A DNA stretch of 64,000 bases from Vibrio spartinae. Its GTDB lineage: Bacteria > Pseudomonadota > Gammaproteobacteria > Enterobacterales > Vibrionaceae. Below are positions 34,226 to 44,077 of this stretch, piece by piece. How positions within the stretch are numbered: the first letter of the stretch is position 1; each line of letters opens with the position of its first letter. The stretch is from positions 1,107,001 to 1,171,000 of the forward strand of contig NZ_AP024907.1 of assembly GCF_024347135.1 (NCBI RefSeq). The letters are read 5' to 3'. Below the pieces are notes generated by a model. That model was given only the letters and a program-made list of their open reading frames with translations, did no database searches and was not told the DNA's origin. Both the position numbers and the translations under genes were made by a program.

Positions 34226-36256
34226 ATGAGTAAAGCATTTGAACTGGTTTCTGCGTATCAACCTTCCGGAGATCAGCCGGCAGCGATTCAGCAACTATTA
34301 GAAGGATTGGATGCCGGTCTGGCACATCAAACATTACTTGGTGTGACGGGGTCGGGAAAGACATTTACCTTAGCGAATGTGATTGCTCAGGCGCAGCGCC
34401 CGACCATTGTACTGGCGCCAAACAAAACTTTGGCCGCCCAGTTGTTTGGTGAGATGAAGGCGTTTTTCCCGAACAATGCTGTTGAGTATTTCGTCTCTTA
34501 TTATGATTATTACCAACCAGAAGCTTATGTGCCAACCACAGATACATTCATTGAGAAAGATGCTTCTGTCAATGCCCATATTGAACAAATGCGGTTATCT
34601 GCCACCAAAGCTTTACTGGAAAGGAAAGATGCCATTATTGTTGCCTCTGTCTCGGCTATCTATGGTCTGGGCGATCCCGATTCCTATTTGAAAATGATGC
34701 TCCACTTACGCCGGGGAGATGTGATTGATCAGCGGGCAATGCTTAGACGCTTAGCAGAATTACAGTATTCCCGGAACGAGGTGGGGTTTGAACGGGGTCA
34801 ATTTCGGGTGCGTGGTGAAGTGATCGACATTTTCCCGGCTGAATCGGAAAGTGAAGCCGTGCGGGTAGAGATGTTTGATGATGAAATTGAACACATCAGC
34901 TTGTTTGATCCTCTGACCGGTGCCGTGATCCAGAAAGATTTGCCCCGTTATACGATCTATCCGAAAACCCATTACGTTACGCCAAGAGAGCGGATTCTTG
35001 ATGCCATCGAACAGATCAAAGTCGAACTGAAAACCCGACAAGCCTACTTTATTGAGCATAATAAATTGCTGGAAGAGCAACGGATTTCCCAACGTACGCA
35101 ATTTGATGTCGAAATGATGAATGAATTGGGGTTTTGCTCCGGGATTGAAAACTACTCCCGTTATCTGAGTGGGAGAAATGAGGGCGAGCCGCCACCCACA
35201 TTATTCGATTATCTACCTCACGATGGGGTTCTCATTATTGATGAATCGCATGTGACGGTGCCGCAAATCGGCGCGATGTATAAAGGCGACCGATCCAGAA
35301 AAGAGACATTGGTTGAATTTGGATTTCGCTTGCCTTCCGCTTTGGATAACCGACCTTTAAAATTTGAAGAGTTTGAAGCGTTAGCGCCCCAGACAATTTT
35401 TGTATCAGCCACGCCCAGTGCTTATGAAGTGGATAAATCCGGTGGAGATATTGCGGAGCAGGTGGTTCGACCCACTGGATTGTTGGATCCGGAGCTGGAA
35501 ATTCGTCCGGTTACCACTCAGGTTGATGATTTATTGTCTGAAATTCATCTTCGAAGTGCTCAAAATGAGCGGGTGTTGGTCACAACGTTAACCAAGCGGA
35601 TGGCTGAAGATTTAACCGAGTATCTGCAAGAACACCATGTCAAAGTGCGTTATTTGCATTCCGATATCGATACTGTTGAGCGGGTCGAAATTATTCGCGA
35701 TCTCCGCTTGGGAGAATTTGATGTGCTGGTAGGAATTAACTTGTTGCGAGAAGGGTTGGATATGCCGGAAGTCTCTTTGGTTGCGATTCTTGATGCAGAC
35801 AAAGAAGGATTTTTACGGTCTGAACGCTCTTTGATCCAAACCATCGGACGTGCAGCCCGAAATCTTCGTGGTAAAGCGATTTTGTATGCCGATCGGGTCA
35901 CTGGTTCGATGAGACGGGCGATAGATGAAACCAACCGCCGTCGTGAAAAACAACAGCGTTATAATGAAGAGATGGGGGTTGAGCCTCAAGCATTGCGCAA
36001 AGATGTCAAAGATATTCTGGAAATTGGCGATATCGCCAAATCAAGACATAAGCGTAAAGCTCCGCAGCGGCCGTTGTCTCAAGTTGCAGAGCCAGATTCT
36101 GCATACGGTGCTCTCACGCCACAACAGCTTGAAAAAGAGATCAGTAAGCTGGAATCCCAAATGTACCAATATGCGCAGAATCTTGAATTTGAACAGGCAG
36201 CGCAAAAACGGGATGAAATCGAAAAACTTCGCGAACAATTTATCATCAACAGCTAA
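34226..36256 (+). CDS. uvrB: Excinuclease ABC subunit B
   Basis: Damage-verification helicase of nucleotide excision repair; it receives DNA from UvrA and recruits UvrC. The 676 residues have Walker A GVTGSGKT (39-46), the damage-probing beta-hairpin with [17 protein letters not shown] (about 92-108), the DEAD-type DESH box, helicase motif VI (QTIGRAARN) and a C-terminal UVR motif ([16 protein letters not shown]). Full length. It starts at ATG 34226 and marks the right border of the variable region. Confidence 0.98.
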   Translation: MSKAFELVSAYQPSGDQPAAIQQLLEGLDAGLAHQTLLGVTGSGKTFTLANVIAQAQRPTIVLAPNKTLAAQLFGEMKAFFPNNAVEYFVSYYDYYQPEAYVPTTDTFIEKDASVNAHIEQMRLSATKALLERKDAIIVASVSAIYGLGDPDSYLKMMLHLRRGDVIDQRAMLRRLAELQYSRNEVGFERGQFRVRGEVIDIFPAESESEAVRVEMFDDEIEHISLFDPLTGAVIQKDLPRYTIYPKTHYVTPRERILDAIEQIKVELKTRQAYFIEHNKLLEEQRISQRTQFDVEMMNELGFCSGIENYSRYLSGRNEGEPPPTLFDYLPHDGVLIIDESHVTVPQIGAMYKGDRSRKETLVEFGFRLPSALDNRPLKFEEFEALAPQTIFVSATPSAYEVDKSGGDIAEQVVRPTGLLDPELEIRPVTTQVDDLLSEIHLRSAQNERVLVTTLTKRMAEDLTEYLQEHHVKVRYLHSDIDTVERVEIIRDLRLGEFDVLVGINLLREGLDMPEVSLVAILDADKEGFLRSERSLIQTIGRAARNLRGKAILYADRVTGSMRRAIDETNRRREKQQRYNEEMGVEPQALRKDVKDILEIGDIAKSRHKRKAPQRPLSQVAEPDSAYGALTPQQLEKEISKLESQMYQYAQNLEFEQAAQKRDEIEKLREQFIINS

Positions 36257-36285
36257 ACTGCATATATAGGTAAAAAATAGTAGAT

Positions 36286-36383
36286 AAAAAAATAGCCAAT
36301 AGAAAGGTATCTATTGGCTGTCAGAATGTGAATAACTTTATTCACTAACAACGTCAGTTGGCTAGGTGACCCCTGAGGGTCAA
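36286..36383 (-). ncRNA. qrr1: Quorum-sensing small RNA Qrr1
   Basis: On the minus strand the RNA starts TTGACCCTCAGGGGTCACC, a first stem-loop, followed by the invariant Qrr core TAGCCAACTGACGTTGTTAG (about 36347-36366), then TGAATAAAG and a terminator AGCCAATAGA...TCTATTGGCT ending in seven T. About 97 nt, Hfq-dependent by family. Qrr RNAs base-pair with the luxR/hapR and aphA messages at low cell density. Position upstream of and divergent from luxO is the known location of qrr1 in vibrios. Its sequence matches Vibrio Qrr RNAs across the whole core. Confidence 0.96.
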
Positions 36384-36392
36384 TATAACTAT

Positions 36393-36410
36393 AAGCATAT
36401 ACTATGCCAA
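36393..36410 (-). promoter_or_regulatory. Sigma-54 promoter of qrr1
   Basis: On the minus strand TTGGCATAGTATATGCTT: GG and GC separated by exactly 10 bases (-24/-12), ending 10-12 bases before the predicted RNA start. Consistent with activation by phosphorylated LuxO. Confidence 0.93.
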
Positions 36411-36469
36411 TTATAGACTGTCAAAATGCTTGTTTTGAGAGGTTCTTTCAAGGTTTTTTGGAAAAATAT

Positions 36470-36512
36470 TTGCAATATGCAATTCTCGATGCGATCATTG
36501 TGCAAAATGCAA
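36470..36512. promoter_or_regulatory. Two LuxO-type binding sites
   Basis: TTGCAATATGCAA (36470-36482, perfect) and GTGCAAAATGCAA (36500-36512) match the TTGCAN3TGCAA element found upstream of Vibrio qrr genes. They lie 60-120 bases upstream of the qrr1 promoter and just before luxO, so the same sites may also allow LuxO autoregulation. Confidence 0.88.
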
Positions 36513-36529
36513 TTTAAGTTGGCTAAGTT

Positions 36530-37930
36530 ATGCAATCTGAACAATTACCACAAAAAAGTAGATATCTGCTGATGGTTGAAGATACAGCGTCTGTTGCCGT
36601 GCTGTATCGAACCTATCTTGAGCCTCTGGATATTGACATCAATATTGTCGGTACGGGGAAAGAGGCGTTAGAGAGTCTTGAAAAAAGAGAACCTGATCTG
36701 ATTCTGCTCGATTTACGGCTTCCGGATATGACAGGCATGGATGTGTTACATGAGGTGAAACGGAAATACCCGGATGTTCCCGTCATTTTCATGACCGCTC
36801 ATGGCTCAATTGATACGGCCGTCGAAGCCATGCGCTATGGTGCTCAGGATTTTCTAATTAAACCATGCGAAGCAGACCGATTACGAGTTACTGTAAATAA
36901 TGCGATTCGTAAAGCTTCAAAAATTAAGAGTGATTCCGATGACCCGCGTAGCCAAAACTATCAGGGATTCATCGGCAGTAGTCAAACCATGCAGGCCGTT
37001 TATCGAACCATTGACTCTGCGGCAGCGAGTAAAGCCAGTATTTTTATCACCGGAGAAAGCGGTACCGGGAAAGAAGTGTGTGCTGAAGCTATTCATGCTG
37101 CAAGTCGGCGAGGTGATAAACCTTTCATTGCGATTAACTGTGCAGCCATTCCGAAAGATTTAATTGAAAGTGAACTATTCGGTCATGTTAAAGGTGCTTT
37201 TACGGGAGCAGCAACTGATCGACAAGGTGCTGCGGAGCTCGCTGATGGCGGGACTCTATTTCTGGATGAGCTCTGTGAGATGGATTTAGACTTACAGACT
37301 AAATTGTTGCGGTTTATCCAAACCGGTACGTTCCAGAAAGTCGGTTCATCAAAAATGAAAAGTGTTGATGTTCGCTTTGTCTGTGCGACAAACCGTGACC
37401 CGTGGAAAGAGGTTCAGGAAGGTCGTTTCCGGGAAGATTTGTACTATCGTTTATATGTGATCCCACTTCACCTGCCACCGCTTCGGGAGCGTGGTGATGA
37501 TGTCATCGAAATTGCTTATTCTTTGCTCGGTTATATGTCCAAAGAAGAAGAGAAAGATTTTGTTCGCCTTGCCGCTGAAGTCGTGGAACGTTTTAGACAG
37601 TACGAATGGCCGGGCAATGTCCGTCAATTGCAGAATGTTTTACGTAATGTGGTTGTGCTGAATCAGGGTAAAGAAATCACGCTGAGTATGTTACCACCCC
37701 CATTGAATCAACCGAAAGAAAGTTATCTCCGTTTGGTTCAACCGATGATGGAAGAAAGGAAACCTTCAGTCCATGAAATATTTCCATTATGGATGACAGA
37801 AAAAATGGCAATCGAAAATGCCATTGACGCCTGTGAAGGAAATATTCCGAAAGCCGCAGGCTATCTGGAAGTGAGCCCTTCAACCATTTACCGCAAGTTA
37901 CAGTCTTGGAATTCAGAAGAGAAAGCATAG
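36530..37930 (+). CDS. luxO: Quorum-sensing response regulator LuxO
   Basis: Sigma-54-dependent activator that, when phosphorylated at low cell density, switches on the Qrr RNAs. The 466 residues have a receiver domain with phosphoacceptor D61 (LLDLRLPD), an AAA+ domain with Walker A GESGTGKE (about 175-182) and the sigma-54-contact loop GAFTGA (about 222-227), and a C-terminal Fis-type helix-turn-helix ([17 protein letters not shown]). All key residues are intact, so the system is probably functional. ATG 36530 is close to a LuxO site; luxU follows after two bases. Confidence 0.98.
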   Translation: MQSEQLPQKSRYLLMVEDTASVAVLYRTYLEPLDIDINIVGTGKEALESLEKREPDLILLDLRLPDMTGMDVLHEVKRKYPDVPVIFMTAHGSIDTAVEAMRYGAQDFLIKPCEADRLRVTVNNAIRKASKIKSDSDDPRSQNYQGFIGSSQTMQAVYRTIDSAAASKASIFITGESGTGKEVCAEAIHAASRRGDKPFIAINCAAIPKDLIESELFGHVKGAFTGAATDRQGAAELADGGTLFLDELCEMDLDLQTKLLRFIQTGTFQKVGSSKMKSVDVRFVCATNRDPWKEVQEGRFREDLYYRLYVIPLHLPPLRERGDDVIEIAYSLLGYMSKEEEKDFVRLAAEVVERFRQYEWPGNVRQLQNVLRNVVVLNQGKEITLSMLPPPLNQPKESYLRLVQPMMEERKPSVHEIFPLWMTEKMAIENAIDACEGNIPKAAGYLEVSPSTIYRKLQSWNSEEKA

Positions 37931-37932
37931 AT

Positions 37933-38283
37933 ATGAGTGAAATCATGAATCAAGAAACGATTTCGTCATTGTCACGGGAAATAGGAGAGGAGAATATTCC
38001 TGTGCTACTGGATATTTTCCTCGGTGAATTAGAAAACTATCAGGCGACGTTATCGGAAAGTGAAGGACCAGAACAGCTTGAGCTGTTGAAAGAGATCAGT
38101 CATGCACTCAAAAGCAGTGCTGCGAGTTTTGGCGCTGATCGTTTATGTGCGATGGCGATTGACATCGATACCCGCGGGAAACAAGGATTACTGCTCAATA
38201 CCAAACAGGAAAAGCAGAACTTGATCAAACAGCTCCGCGAGACATATACATCCTATATGAGTTTAGTTGAGCATGAGTCTTAG
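37933..38283 (+). CDS. luxU: Phosphorelay protein LuxU
   Basis: Histidine-phosphotransfer protein that passes phosphate from the hybrid sensor kinases to LuxO. At 116 residues it is a single four-helix HPt domain with the phospho-His H57 in EISHALKSSAASFGADRLC. The frame begins earlier inside luxO, but ATG 37933, two bases after the luxO stop, matches the family start; ATG 37945 is an alternative. Forms an operon with luxO. Confidence 0.95.
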   Translation: MSEIMNQETISSLSREIGEENIPVLLDIFLGELENYQATLSESEGPEQLELLKEISHALKSSAASFGADRLCAMAIDIDTRGKQGLLLNTKQEKQNLIKQLRETYTSYMSLVEHES

Positions 38284-38295
38284 CTAACCCAATGA

Positions 38296-38325
38296 GCAAT
38301 GATGAGTGTGATCGCTCATCATTGC
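38296..38325. terminator. Hairpin between convergent luxU and yvcK
   Basis: GCAATGATGAG pairs with CTCATCATTGC across an 8-base loop. No long T-run, but well placed for both transcripts. Confidence 0.6.
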
Positions 38326-38337
38326 GCGCTGCTGATA

Positions 38338-39267
38338 TTATTTGTGATACAGCTCGTTGATGAGTTGTTCTTCTATGACCTGTTTTAGTTTTTCCCGTTC
38401 GTGACGCCATCCTTTATCCGGGGAGGCAAGGTTACGAGTGATAATCCGACAATCTGTGGGATGTTGGTCTGGTGGTGTCTCACATAAAATCAGATCAGCC
38501 AGTCGTCCGCCACAAGCCCGTTGGCACCAAATGAGTTTGCGGTTGAGATCCATCTTTTGAGCCGGCCCGTATTCCGGGGCGAGGTTGTCAATATAAATCA
38601 GGATGGCCCGGCGGTTTTTCGCAATGGCTTTGCCCAATTCAGGCAGTAGTAATGGCGGCATAATGCTGGTCAAGAAACTACCGGGGCCAAGCAGAATTGC
38701 ATCCGCATGATCAATCGCTTCGATCGCTTCATGAGTTGCCGGTACTTGTGGAGAAAGCTCTAGCCGTATGAGTTCTTCGGTCATTTCATCCACACTGGTT
38801 TCTCCAGTGACGATGTTGCCATCTATGGTATGAGCGGAGAGATCGGCCGGGTGTTCTGACATTGGCAGAATATTGATTGATACATTCAGCAGGGTGCGAA
38901 CCAAATTAATCGCTTCAAGCGGCCGGACGGATAAGTCACCTAACGCTGTTAGCATCAGATTACCTAAATTATGCCCATCAAGTTCACCTTGTCCTCGAAA
39001 CCGATATTCAAACATCATCGAAGCGGTTGAGGGTTCGGTAATCAACTGGTTGATACAATTCCGGGTGTCCCCCCAGGCAATACCGCCCTGACAGTGGCGA
39101 ATCCGACCTGTCGATCCCCCGTTGTCCGTTGTCGCAACAATGCCGGTTGCATTGGGACCAAAATCACGAATGGCAGCCAATACACGCCCGAGTCCATGTC
39201 CTCCGCCAATCGCAACAACTTTTTTCTCTTGATAGAGTCTTTTTTGATAAGAATTCATAGTTGTCAT
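38338..39267 (-). CDS. yvcK: YvcK/CofD-like protein (gluconeogenesis factor family)
   Basis: A 309-residue Rossmann-like protein of the CofD/YvcK family: nucleotide motif VVAIGGGHGLGRVLAA near the N-terminus, TTDNGGSTGR, the DGHNLGNLMLTAL signature and LLGPGSFLTSIMP. In Bacillus, YvcK binds UDP-N-acetylglucosamine and affects cell shape and growth on gluconeogenic carbon; the E. coli homologue YbhK is little characterised. ATG 39267 or 39258 may be the start. It lies between luxU (convergent) and moaA (divergent), the usual Vibrio order. Confidence 0.9.
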   Translation of the reverse strand: MTTMNSYQKRLYQEKKVVAIGGGHGLGRVLAAIRDFGPNATGIVATTDNGGSTGRIRHCQGGIAWGDTRNCINQLITEPSTASMMFEYRFRGQGELDGHNLGNLMLTALGDLSVRPLEAINLVRTLLNVSINILPMSEHPADLSAHTIDGNIVTGETSVDEMTEELIRLELSPQVPATHEAIEAIDHADAILLGPGSFLTSIMPPLLLPELGKAIAKNRRAILIYIDNLAPEYGPAQKMDLNRKLIWCQRACGGRLADLILCETPPDQHPTDCRIITRNLASPDKGWRHEREKLKQVIEEQLINELYHK

Positions 39268-39431
39268 TATCTATAAGTGAATCGCGGTTAAGGGTAGTCG
39301 AATTTTTTGATCCAGAATACTTCTTCTGTGAAAATTTGGCTGGAATACTCAAATTTTTTGATAAGGAAGTAGGATCTGTTCAAAAAAATTTGTAAACTGA
39401 AAAACATGTTAATTGTGATGACACATGTCTC

Positions 39432-39560
39432 ATAGTTGCCATAGCTCCGAGTTTGACGGGCTAAGTTCCGGATGGAATAGGCTTGTTAAACCTGTGGTCG
39501 ATGTTGATGACCCGAGGGTGGGATTGGAAATGATCTTGCCTCCCGTGTTTGGAAAGGTGT
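39432..39560 (+). promoter_or_regulatory. Molybdenum-cofactor (Moco) riboswitch-like leader of moaA
   Basis: The leader carries the blocks I associate with the Moco RNA motif: CTCCGAG, GACGGGCTAAGTTCCGG, and just before the moaA start GCCTCCCG...GGAAAGG, in which GGAAAGG doubles as the ribosome site. The placement immediately upstream of a moaABCDE operon fits. In E. coli, Moco binding represses moaA translation. Boundaries are approximate, and structure was not computed. Confidence 0.72.
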
Positions 39561-39563
39561 TCC

Positions 39564-40547
39564 ATGGCTCAATTTGAAGATAGCTTTCAGCGTAAATTTT
39601 ACTATTTACGTCTGTCGTTGACGGACGTATGCAATTTTAAATGTACCTACTGTTTGCCGGACGGATATCAGGCAGAGGCTCAGCGGCCTCAGTTTTTATC
39701 GTTACCGGAAATTCAGCGGGTTGTCACCGCATTCGCAAGTTGCGGGACCTCTAAGGTGCGGCTAACCGGTGGTGAGCCGACACTCCGTCGGGATTTTACC
39801 GATATCATCAATCTCGTCTCTTCTACACCCGGCATTGAACAAGTGGCAATGACCACCAACGGGTTCCGTCTGGCAAAATCAGCAGCGGAATGGCGTCAGG
39901 CTGGGTTGACCAATATTAATGTCAGTGTTGATAGCCTCGATCCGAGGATGTTCTATCAGATTACCGGTGAAAATAAATATCGGCAGGTCATGGACGGTAT
40001 AGAACAGGCGTTGGCGGTCGGTTTTTCTCAAGTCAAAGTGAACGTCGTCTTATTGAAGGGGCTAAATGACCGTCAGTTGCCCGCATTTCTGGATTGGATT
40101 CGTGATTTGCCCATCCAGCTCCGTTTTATTGAATTGATGCAGACCGGAACGATGGATGACCTCTTCCAGCGGCATCATGTTTCGGGGCAGGCCGTTTATC
40201 AGCAACTACTCGGTGAAGGATGGATCCCGAGGGTGCGCGCTTGTCATGATGGACCCGCTAAAGTTTTAACGCATCCCGACTATCAGGGAGAACTCGGTTT
40301 CATCATGCCTTATGAAAAAGATTTCTGTGCGAGCTGCAATCGCCTGCGCGTTTCAGCGAAAGGCAAGCTGCATCTATGTCTGTTTGGTGAAGCGGGGATT
40401 GAATTGCGTGATTTACTTCAGCAAGACGAGCAGCAGTCAGCACTGATTGAGCGGATTCAGCAGGCTCTGGGTGAAAAGGCCGTGAGTCATTTCTTACATG
40501 AGGGTCACGCGGGTATGACGCCCCACTTAGCATCGATTGGCGGTTAG
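39564..40547 (+). CDS. moaA: GTP 3',8-cyclase MoaA
   Basis: Radical-SAM enzyme that starts molybdenum cofactor synthesis by cyclising GTP. The 327-residue protein has the CxxxCxxC motif at C23, C27 and C30 ([14 protein letters not shown]), the [13 protein letters not shown]-binding segment, the second cluster cysteines in [11 protein letters not shown] and HLCLF, and the essential C-terminal GG. The longest frame starts five codons earlier, but ATG 39564 follows GGAAAGG of the leader. First gene of moaABCDE. Confidence 0.97.
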   Translation: MAQFEDSFQRKFYYLRLSLTDVCNFKCTYCLPDGYQAEAQRPQFLSLPEIQRVVTAFASCGTSKVRLTGGEPTLRRDFTDIINLVSSTPGIEQVAMTTNGFRLAKSAAEWRQAGLTNINVSVDSLDPRMFYQITGENKYRQVMDGIEQALAVGFSQVKVNVVLLKGLNDRQLPAFLDWIRDLPIQLRFIELMQTGTMDDLFQRHHVSGQAVYQQLLGEGWIPRVRACHDGPAKVLTHPDYQGELGFIMPYEKDFCASCNRLRVSAKGKLHLCLFGEAGIELRDLLQQDEQQSALIERIQQALGEKAVSHFLHEGHAGMTPHLASIGG

Positions 40548-40717
40548 TCCGCTTTACCGTTATCAGCCAATAATGCTGACCGGATTGGTCAGAGCGTCAT
40601 CCGCTGACAACGGACGTTAATTTCAATGATGTGCCATCCGTATGGAGCAAACCGCTCATAGGGCGCATCAAGGCGAACCATGTCGATATCATCAATGATC
40701 AAAATAGGTAAATCTCT

Positions 40718-41224
40718 ATGGGACATGCACAAACTGAATTCAGACCGGCAAAAATTGCGGTCTTAACCGTTTCTGATACGAGAACGGAGGAAAATGATAC
40801 ATCCGGTGGCTATTTGGCTGAACAACTTCAGCAAGCCGGGCATCAGCTCATGGATAAACAGATAGTGGTTGATGATCGTTATAAAATTCGGGCGATTGTT
40901 TCCCAGTGGATCGCGGATGAAGGTGTTCAGGTGGTTTTGATCACTGGTGGGACAGGCTTCACTTCTCGAGACAGTACACCGGAAGCACTGACACCACTAT
41001 TTGACAAACAAGTGGAAGGATTCGGTGAGTTATTTCGAATGGTTTCTTATGAAGAAATTGGCACTTCGACCATTCAGTCACGGGCGCTTGCCGGCTTTGC
41101 CAACCATACGGTTATTTTTGCTATGCCGGGTTCAACGGGTGCCTGTAAGACTGCATGGACAAAAATTATTGGTCAGCAGTTGGATGCATCACATCAACCA
41201 TGCAATTTTATGCCCCATTTATAA
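40718..41224 (+). CDS. moaB: Molybdenum cofactor biosynthesis protein MoaB
   Basis: MogA/MoaB-family protein of 168 residues, involved in molybdopterin adenylylation or binding. Motifs VLTVSDTRTEENDTSG, LITGGTGFTSRD and FAMPGSTGACKTAW are the family's MPT-binding loops. It follows moaA after 170 bases without an obvious terminator, so it may be read from the moaA promoter or a separate one. Confidence 0.95.
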   Translation: MGHAQTEFRPAKIAVLTVSDTRTEENDTSGGYLAEQLQQAGHQLMDKQIVVDDRYKIRAIVSQWIADEGVQVVLITGGTGFTSRDSTPEALTPLFDKQVEGFGELFRMVSYEEIGTSTIQSRALAGFANHTVIFAMPGSTGACKTAWTKIIGQQLDASHQPCNFMPHL

Positions 41225-41242
41225 GCCGCATTGGAGTCAAAC

Positions 41243-41722
41243 ATGAGTCAACTCACCCATATTAATGCCGCTGGTGAAGCCAATATGGTGGATGTTTCCG
41301 AAAAAGCTGATTCAGTTCGTGAAGCAAGGGCCGAAGCATTGGTTTACATGGCGGAAGAAACATTACAATTGATCCTTTCCGGTCAGCATCATAAAGGGGA
41401 TGTATTTGCGACCGCCCGTATCGCTGGGATTCAAGCCGCGAAACGAACCTGGGAACTGATCCCGCTTTGTCATCCACTGTTGTTATCGAAAGTGGAAGTC
41501 CGCTTGGCAGCAATCGAGACTGAATCGTGTGTCAGAATCGAATCTTTGTGTCGGTTGACAGGAAAAACAGGCGTTGAAATGGAAGCGTTGACAGCCGCAT
41601 CTGTTGCCGCGCTGACGGTTTACGACATGTGTAAAGCCGTTCAGAAGGACATGGTCATCGGCCCCGTTCGATTACTGGAAAAGTCTGGAGGAAAATCAGG
41701 CCATTTTAAGGTGGAATCATGA
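41243..41722 (+). CDS. moaC: Cyclic pyranopterin monophosphate synthase MoaC
   Basis: Converts the MoaA product to cyclic pyranopterin monophosphate. The 159 residues include [15 protein letters not shown], the IPLCHPL active-site loop, the [11 protein letters not shown] segment and YDMCKAV with the catalytic Lys downstream. ATG 41243 follows TTGGAG; a frame extension of four codons upstream is unlikely. Overlaps moaD as ATGA. Confidence 0.97.
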   Translation: MSQLTHINAAGEANMVDVSEKADSVREARAEALVYMAEETLQLILSGQHHKGDVFATARIAGIQAAKRTWELIPLCHPLLLSKVEVRLAAIETESCVRIESLCRLTGKTGVEMEALTAASVAALTVYDMCKAVQKDMVIGPVRLLEKSGGKSGHFKVES

Positions 41723-41964
41723 TTAAAGTACTATTTTTTGCTCAGACCCGAGAGCTCGTCGGGCAGGCAGAACTTGAATTACCATGTACGTTTGCAACCC
41801 TTGATGCGCTGAGGTGTGATTTGGCGAAGCGCTCAGAGAAGTGGGCGTTAGCAATGAACGCTGATCGTTTATTGGCTGCAATCAATCAAACCATCGTGTC
41901 ACTGGATACTGCGATTGATGATGGTGATGAAATTGCGTTTTTCCCACCAGTGACAGGCGGTTGA
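41719..41964 (+). CDS. moaD: Molybdopterin synthase small subunit MoaD
   Basis: Ubiquitin-like sulfur carrier of 81 residues, with the C-terminal GG (FFPPVTGG) that is adenylated by MoeB and thiocarboxylated. Its start overlaps the moaC stop by four bases and moaE starts two bases after it, giving coupled production of the synthase subunits. Confidence 0.96.
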   Translation: MIKVLFFAQTRELVGQAELELPCTFATLDALRCDLAKRSEKWALAMNADRLLAAINQTIVSLDTAIDDGDEIAFFPPVTGG

Positions 41965-41965
41965 T

Positions 41966-42418
41966 ATGGGATACTCAGTTGCTGTCCAACACGATGATTT
42001 TTGTGTTGAAGATGAATATCAGGCATTGTCTCAGGGAGACGATGCTGGTGCGGTTGTTACGTTTGTCGGCAAAGTTCGGGATATGAATCTGGGTAATCAG
42101 GTGACAGGATTACATCTTGAACATTATCCCGGAATGACAGAAAAAGCGCTGAATACCATTTGTGAGCAAGCGTTACAACGCTGGCCTTTATTGGCAATTC
42201 GCGTGATTCACCGCATCGGTGATTTGGCGATTGGTGCGCAAATTGTGTTTGTCGGTGTCAGTAGTCACCATCGCGATGCGGCATTTGCCGCCAGTGCCTT
42301 TATTATGGATACACTGAAGACTCAGGCTCCTTTCTGGAAGAAAGAGACAACGCGTAGCGGAGAACGCTGGTTAGAGAGTCGAGATTCGGATCGAGTAGCT
42401 GCTGAAAAATGGCAGTAA
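41966..42418 (+). CDS. moaE: Molybdopterin synthase catalytic subunit MoaE
   Basis: Transfers sulfur from MoaD to precursor Z to form the dithiolene of molybdopterin. The 150 residues contain GAVVTFVGKVRDMN, LEHYPGMTEKAL, the HRIGDL segment and FWKKETTRSGERW with the active-site Lys. Last gene of the moa operon. Confidence 0.96.
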   Translation: MGYSVAVQHDDFCVEDEYQALSQGDDAGAVVTFVGKVRDMNLGNQVTGLHLEHYPGMTEKALNTICEQALQRWPLLAIRVIHRIGDLAIGAQIVFVGVSSHHRDAAFAASAFIMDTLKTQAPFWKKETTRSGERWLESRDSDRVAAEKWQ

Positions 42419-42594
42419 TTTCCAACAATTATTGTGATTTAACCTCAAGTTCAATTCATTTTGTCTTTCTCTGTCTATTTTTTGTTTCTCTGTTAACAAT
42501 GATGAATGAAATTGAGTGATTCTATTTAGCAATTAGCTGAAATTAGTCAACACTTACCTTAAAGGCCCAGATGATAGGCTCGAAGGAGAGAACG

Positions 42595-43011
42595 ATGGAA
42601 TCACTCAAAGTTAGACATTATATGACACAGCATTCGATTACCTTCAAAGCTGATATGTCATTATCTGCCGCATTGGAAAGAGTCATTGAGTTTAATGATT
42701 TTTTTAGTGGCCCGGTGATTGATGATCATGGCAGAGTGATTGGTTTTTTATCGGAGCAGGATCTACTTGATAAGTTGGTGAAAGTCAGTTATTTCTGTCA
42801 GGACTCCCATATGGTGGGTGACTGCATGACACAAGTGGTTGATACCGTCAGCCCTGATTTACCGGTTATTGAGTTAGCCGATCATATGCGTGATGGTCGC
42901 TCAACCTATCCTGTGGTTGAAGACGGGCGATTAGTGGGTGTGATTAATCGACGGGCTGTACTGAAAGCGATTAATAAAAACCTTCATAGTTGCTTTAAAC
43001 GTCAGGTATAA
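42595..43011 (+). CDS. Two-CBS-domain protein
   Basis: A 138-residue protein made only of two CBS domains (VRHYMTQHSITF...GFLSEQDLLDKL; VGDCMTQVVDTVSP...VGVINRRAVLKAI). Stand-alone CBS pairs bind adenosine nucleotides and act as energy sensors or partners of enzymes and channels; its partner is unknown. ATG 42595 has an excellent GAAGGAGA site, so the eight-codon upstream extension is ruled out. Monocistronic, ending at a terminator. Confidence 0.9.
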   Translation: MESLKVRHYMTQHSITFKADMSLSAALERVIEFNDFFSGPVIDDHGRVIGFLSEQDLLDKLVKVSYFCQDSHMVGDCMTQVVDTVSPDLPVIELADHMRDGRSTYPVVEDGRLVGVINRRAVLKAINKNLHSCFKRQV

Positions 43012-43049
43012 ATTCGGCTGCTCGGATAGTCGCATTCATTGTGTTCAAT

Positions 43050-43083
43050 AAGCCTCGAAATGTTATTTCGCAGGCTTTTTTTG
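43050..43083 (+). terminator. Terminator after the CBS gene
   Basis: AGCCTCGAAA, TGTTA, TTTCGCAGGCT with a run of seven T. Confidence 0.82.
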
Positions 43084-43252
43084 TATTCATTTAAGACTTA
43101 TGTCACATATTGATGAAATATGATGTTATGTATATTCATCATGTGTGATCTAAGTTGGTTAATGGGAGCCGAATCTTGGTTAAAGTGCGATGAACATTTC
43201 ATGATACTGAAGTTTGAGTATTTCAACCAAGACGATAATGAAGGAGACAATA

Positions 43253-44014
43253 ATGTCAGATAAAGTTTTTCATCTCGGAGTCACGCAAGAAGATCTGAAT
43301 GGTGCAACACTGGCGATATTGCCCGGTGACCCTGAACGCGTTAAGAAAATTGCTGACCAGATGGATTCCCCAGAATTTTTGGCGAGTCATCGTGAATTTA
43401 CCCTGTATCGCGCAAAAGTTGAGGGTAAACCTGTCATTGTTTGTTCAACCGGTATCGGTGGGCCATCCACTTCAATTGCGGTAGAAGAGTTGGCACAGTT
43501 AGGCGTTCGCAGCTTCTTACGTGTTGGTACAACAGGGGCAATTCAGCCCAATATTCAGATCGGGGATATCATTGTGACAACCGGTGCTGTCCGGTTAGAT
43601 GGTGCAAGTCTGCATTTTGCACCGATGGAATTTCCGGCTGTTTCAGATTTTGCCGCGATGAGCGCACTCAAACAGGCTGCTGATGACCAAGGAATCCCGG
43701 TCCATACGGGAATTACGGCTTCGAGTGACACATTCTATCCGGGTCAGGAGCGTTACGACACGTATTCTGGTCGGGTGACGCGTCGTTTTCAGGGCTCTGT
43801 TGATGAGTGGCAAGCGATGGGTGTGATGAACTTTGAGATGGAATCCGCAACGCTGTTTACGATGTGCGCCAGTTCTGGTTTGCAAGCCGGATGTGTGGGA
43901 GGGGTGATTATCAACCGAACACTCAAAGAAATCCCGGATCATGCTGTTGTCAAAGAAGTGGAAGCAAAATCAATCCGTGTTGTTGTGAAAGCTGCAGCGC
44001 TCTTGCTCGCTTGA
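43253..44014 (+). CDS. udp: Uridine phosphorylase
   Basis: Phosphorolytic cleavage of uridine to uracil and ribose-1-phosphate in nucleoside salvage. The 253 residues have the phosphate-binding [26 protein letters not shown], the family signature [18 protein letters not shown] and [11 protein letters not shown] with the ribose-binding EMES. The frame extends 13 codons upstream, but ATG 43253 behind AAGGAGAC is the start. TGTCACAT and ATGTGTGAT half-sites in the 43095-43150 region may reflect CRP control, as in E. coli; this is weak. Confidence 0.96.
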   Translation: MSDKVFHLGVTQEDLNGATLAILPGDPERVKKIADQMDSPEFLASHREFTLYRAKVEGKPVIVCSTGIGGPSTSIAVEELAQLGVRSFLRVGTTGAIQPNIQIGDIIVTTGAVRLDGASLHFAPMEFPAVSDFAAMSALKQAADDQGIPVHTGITASSDTFYPGQERYDTYSGRVTRRFQGSVDEWQAMGVMNFEMESATLFTMCASSGLQAGCVGGVIINRTLKEIPDHAVVKEVEAKSIRVVVKAAALLLA

Positions 44015-44038
44015 TCCTCACCTAAACTAAATTTTTCG

Positions 44039-44073
44039 GGGCGTCATGTGTGATAACACGTGACGCCTTTTAT
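44039..44073 (+). terminator. Terminator after udp
   Basis: GGCGTCATGTGT, GATA, ACACGTGACGCC followed by TTTTATT. The stem pairs with minor mismatch; it also lies just beyond the convergent gene end at 44078. Confidence 0.85.
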
Positions 44074-44077
44074 TGGT

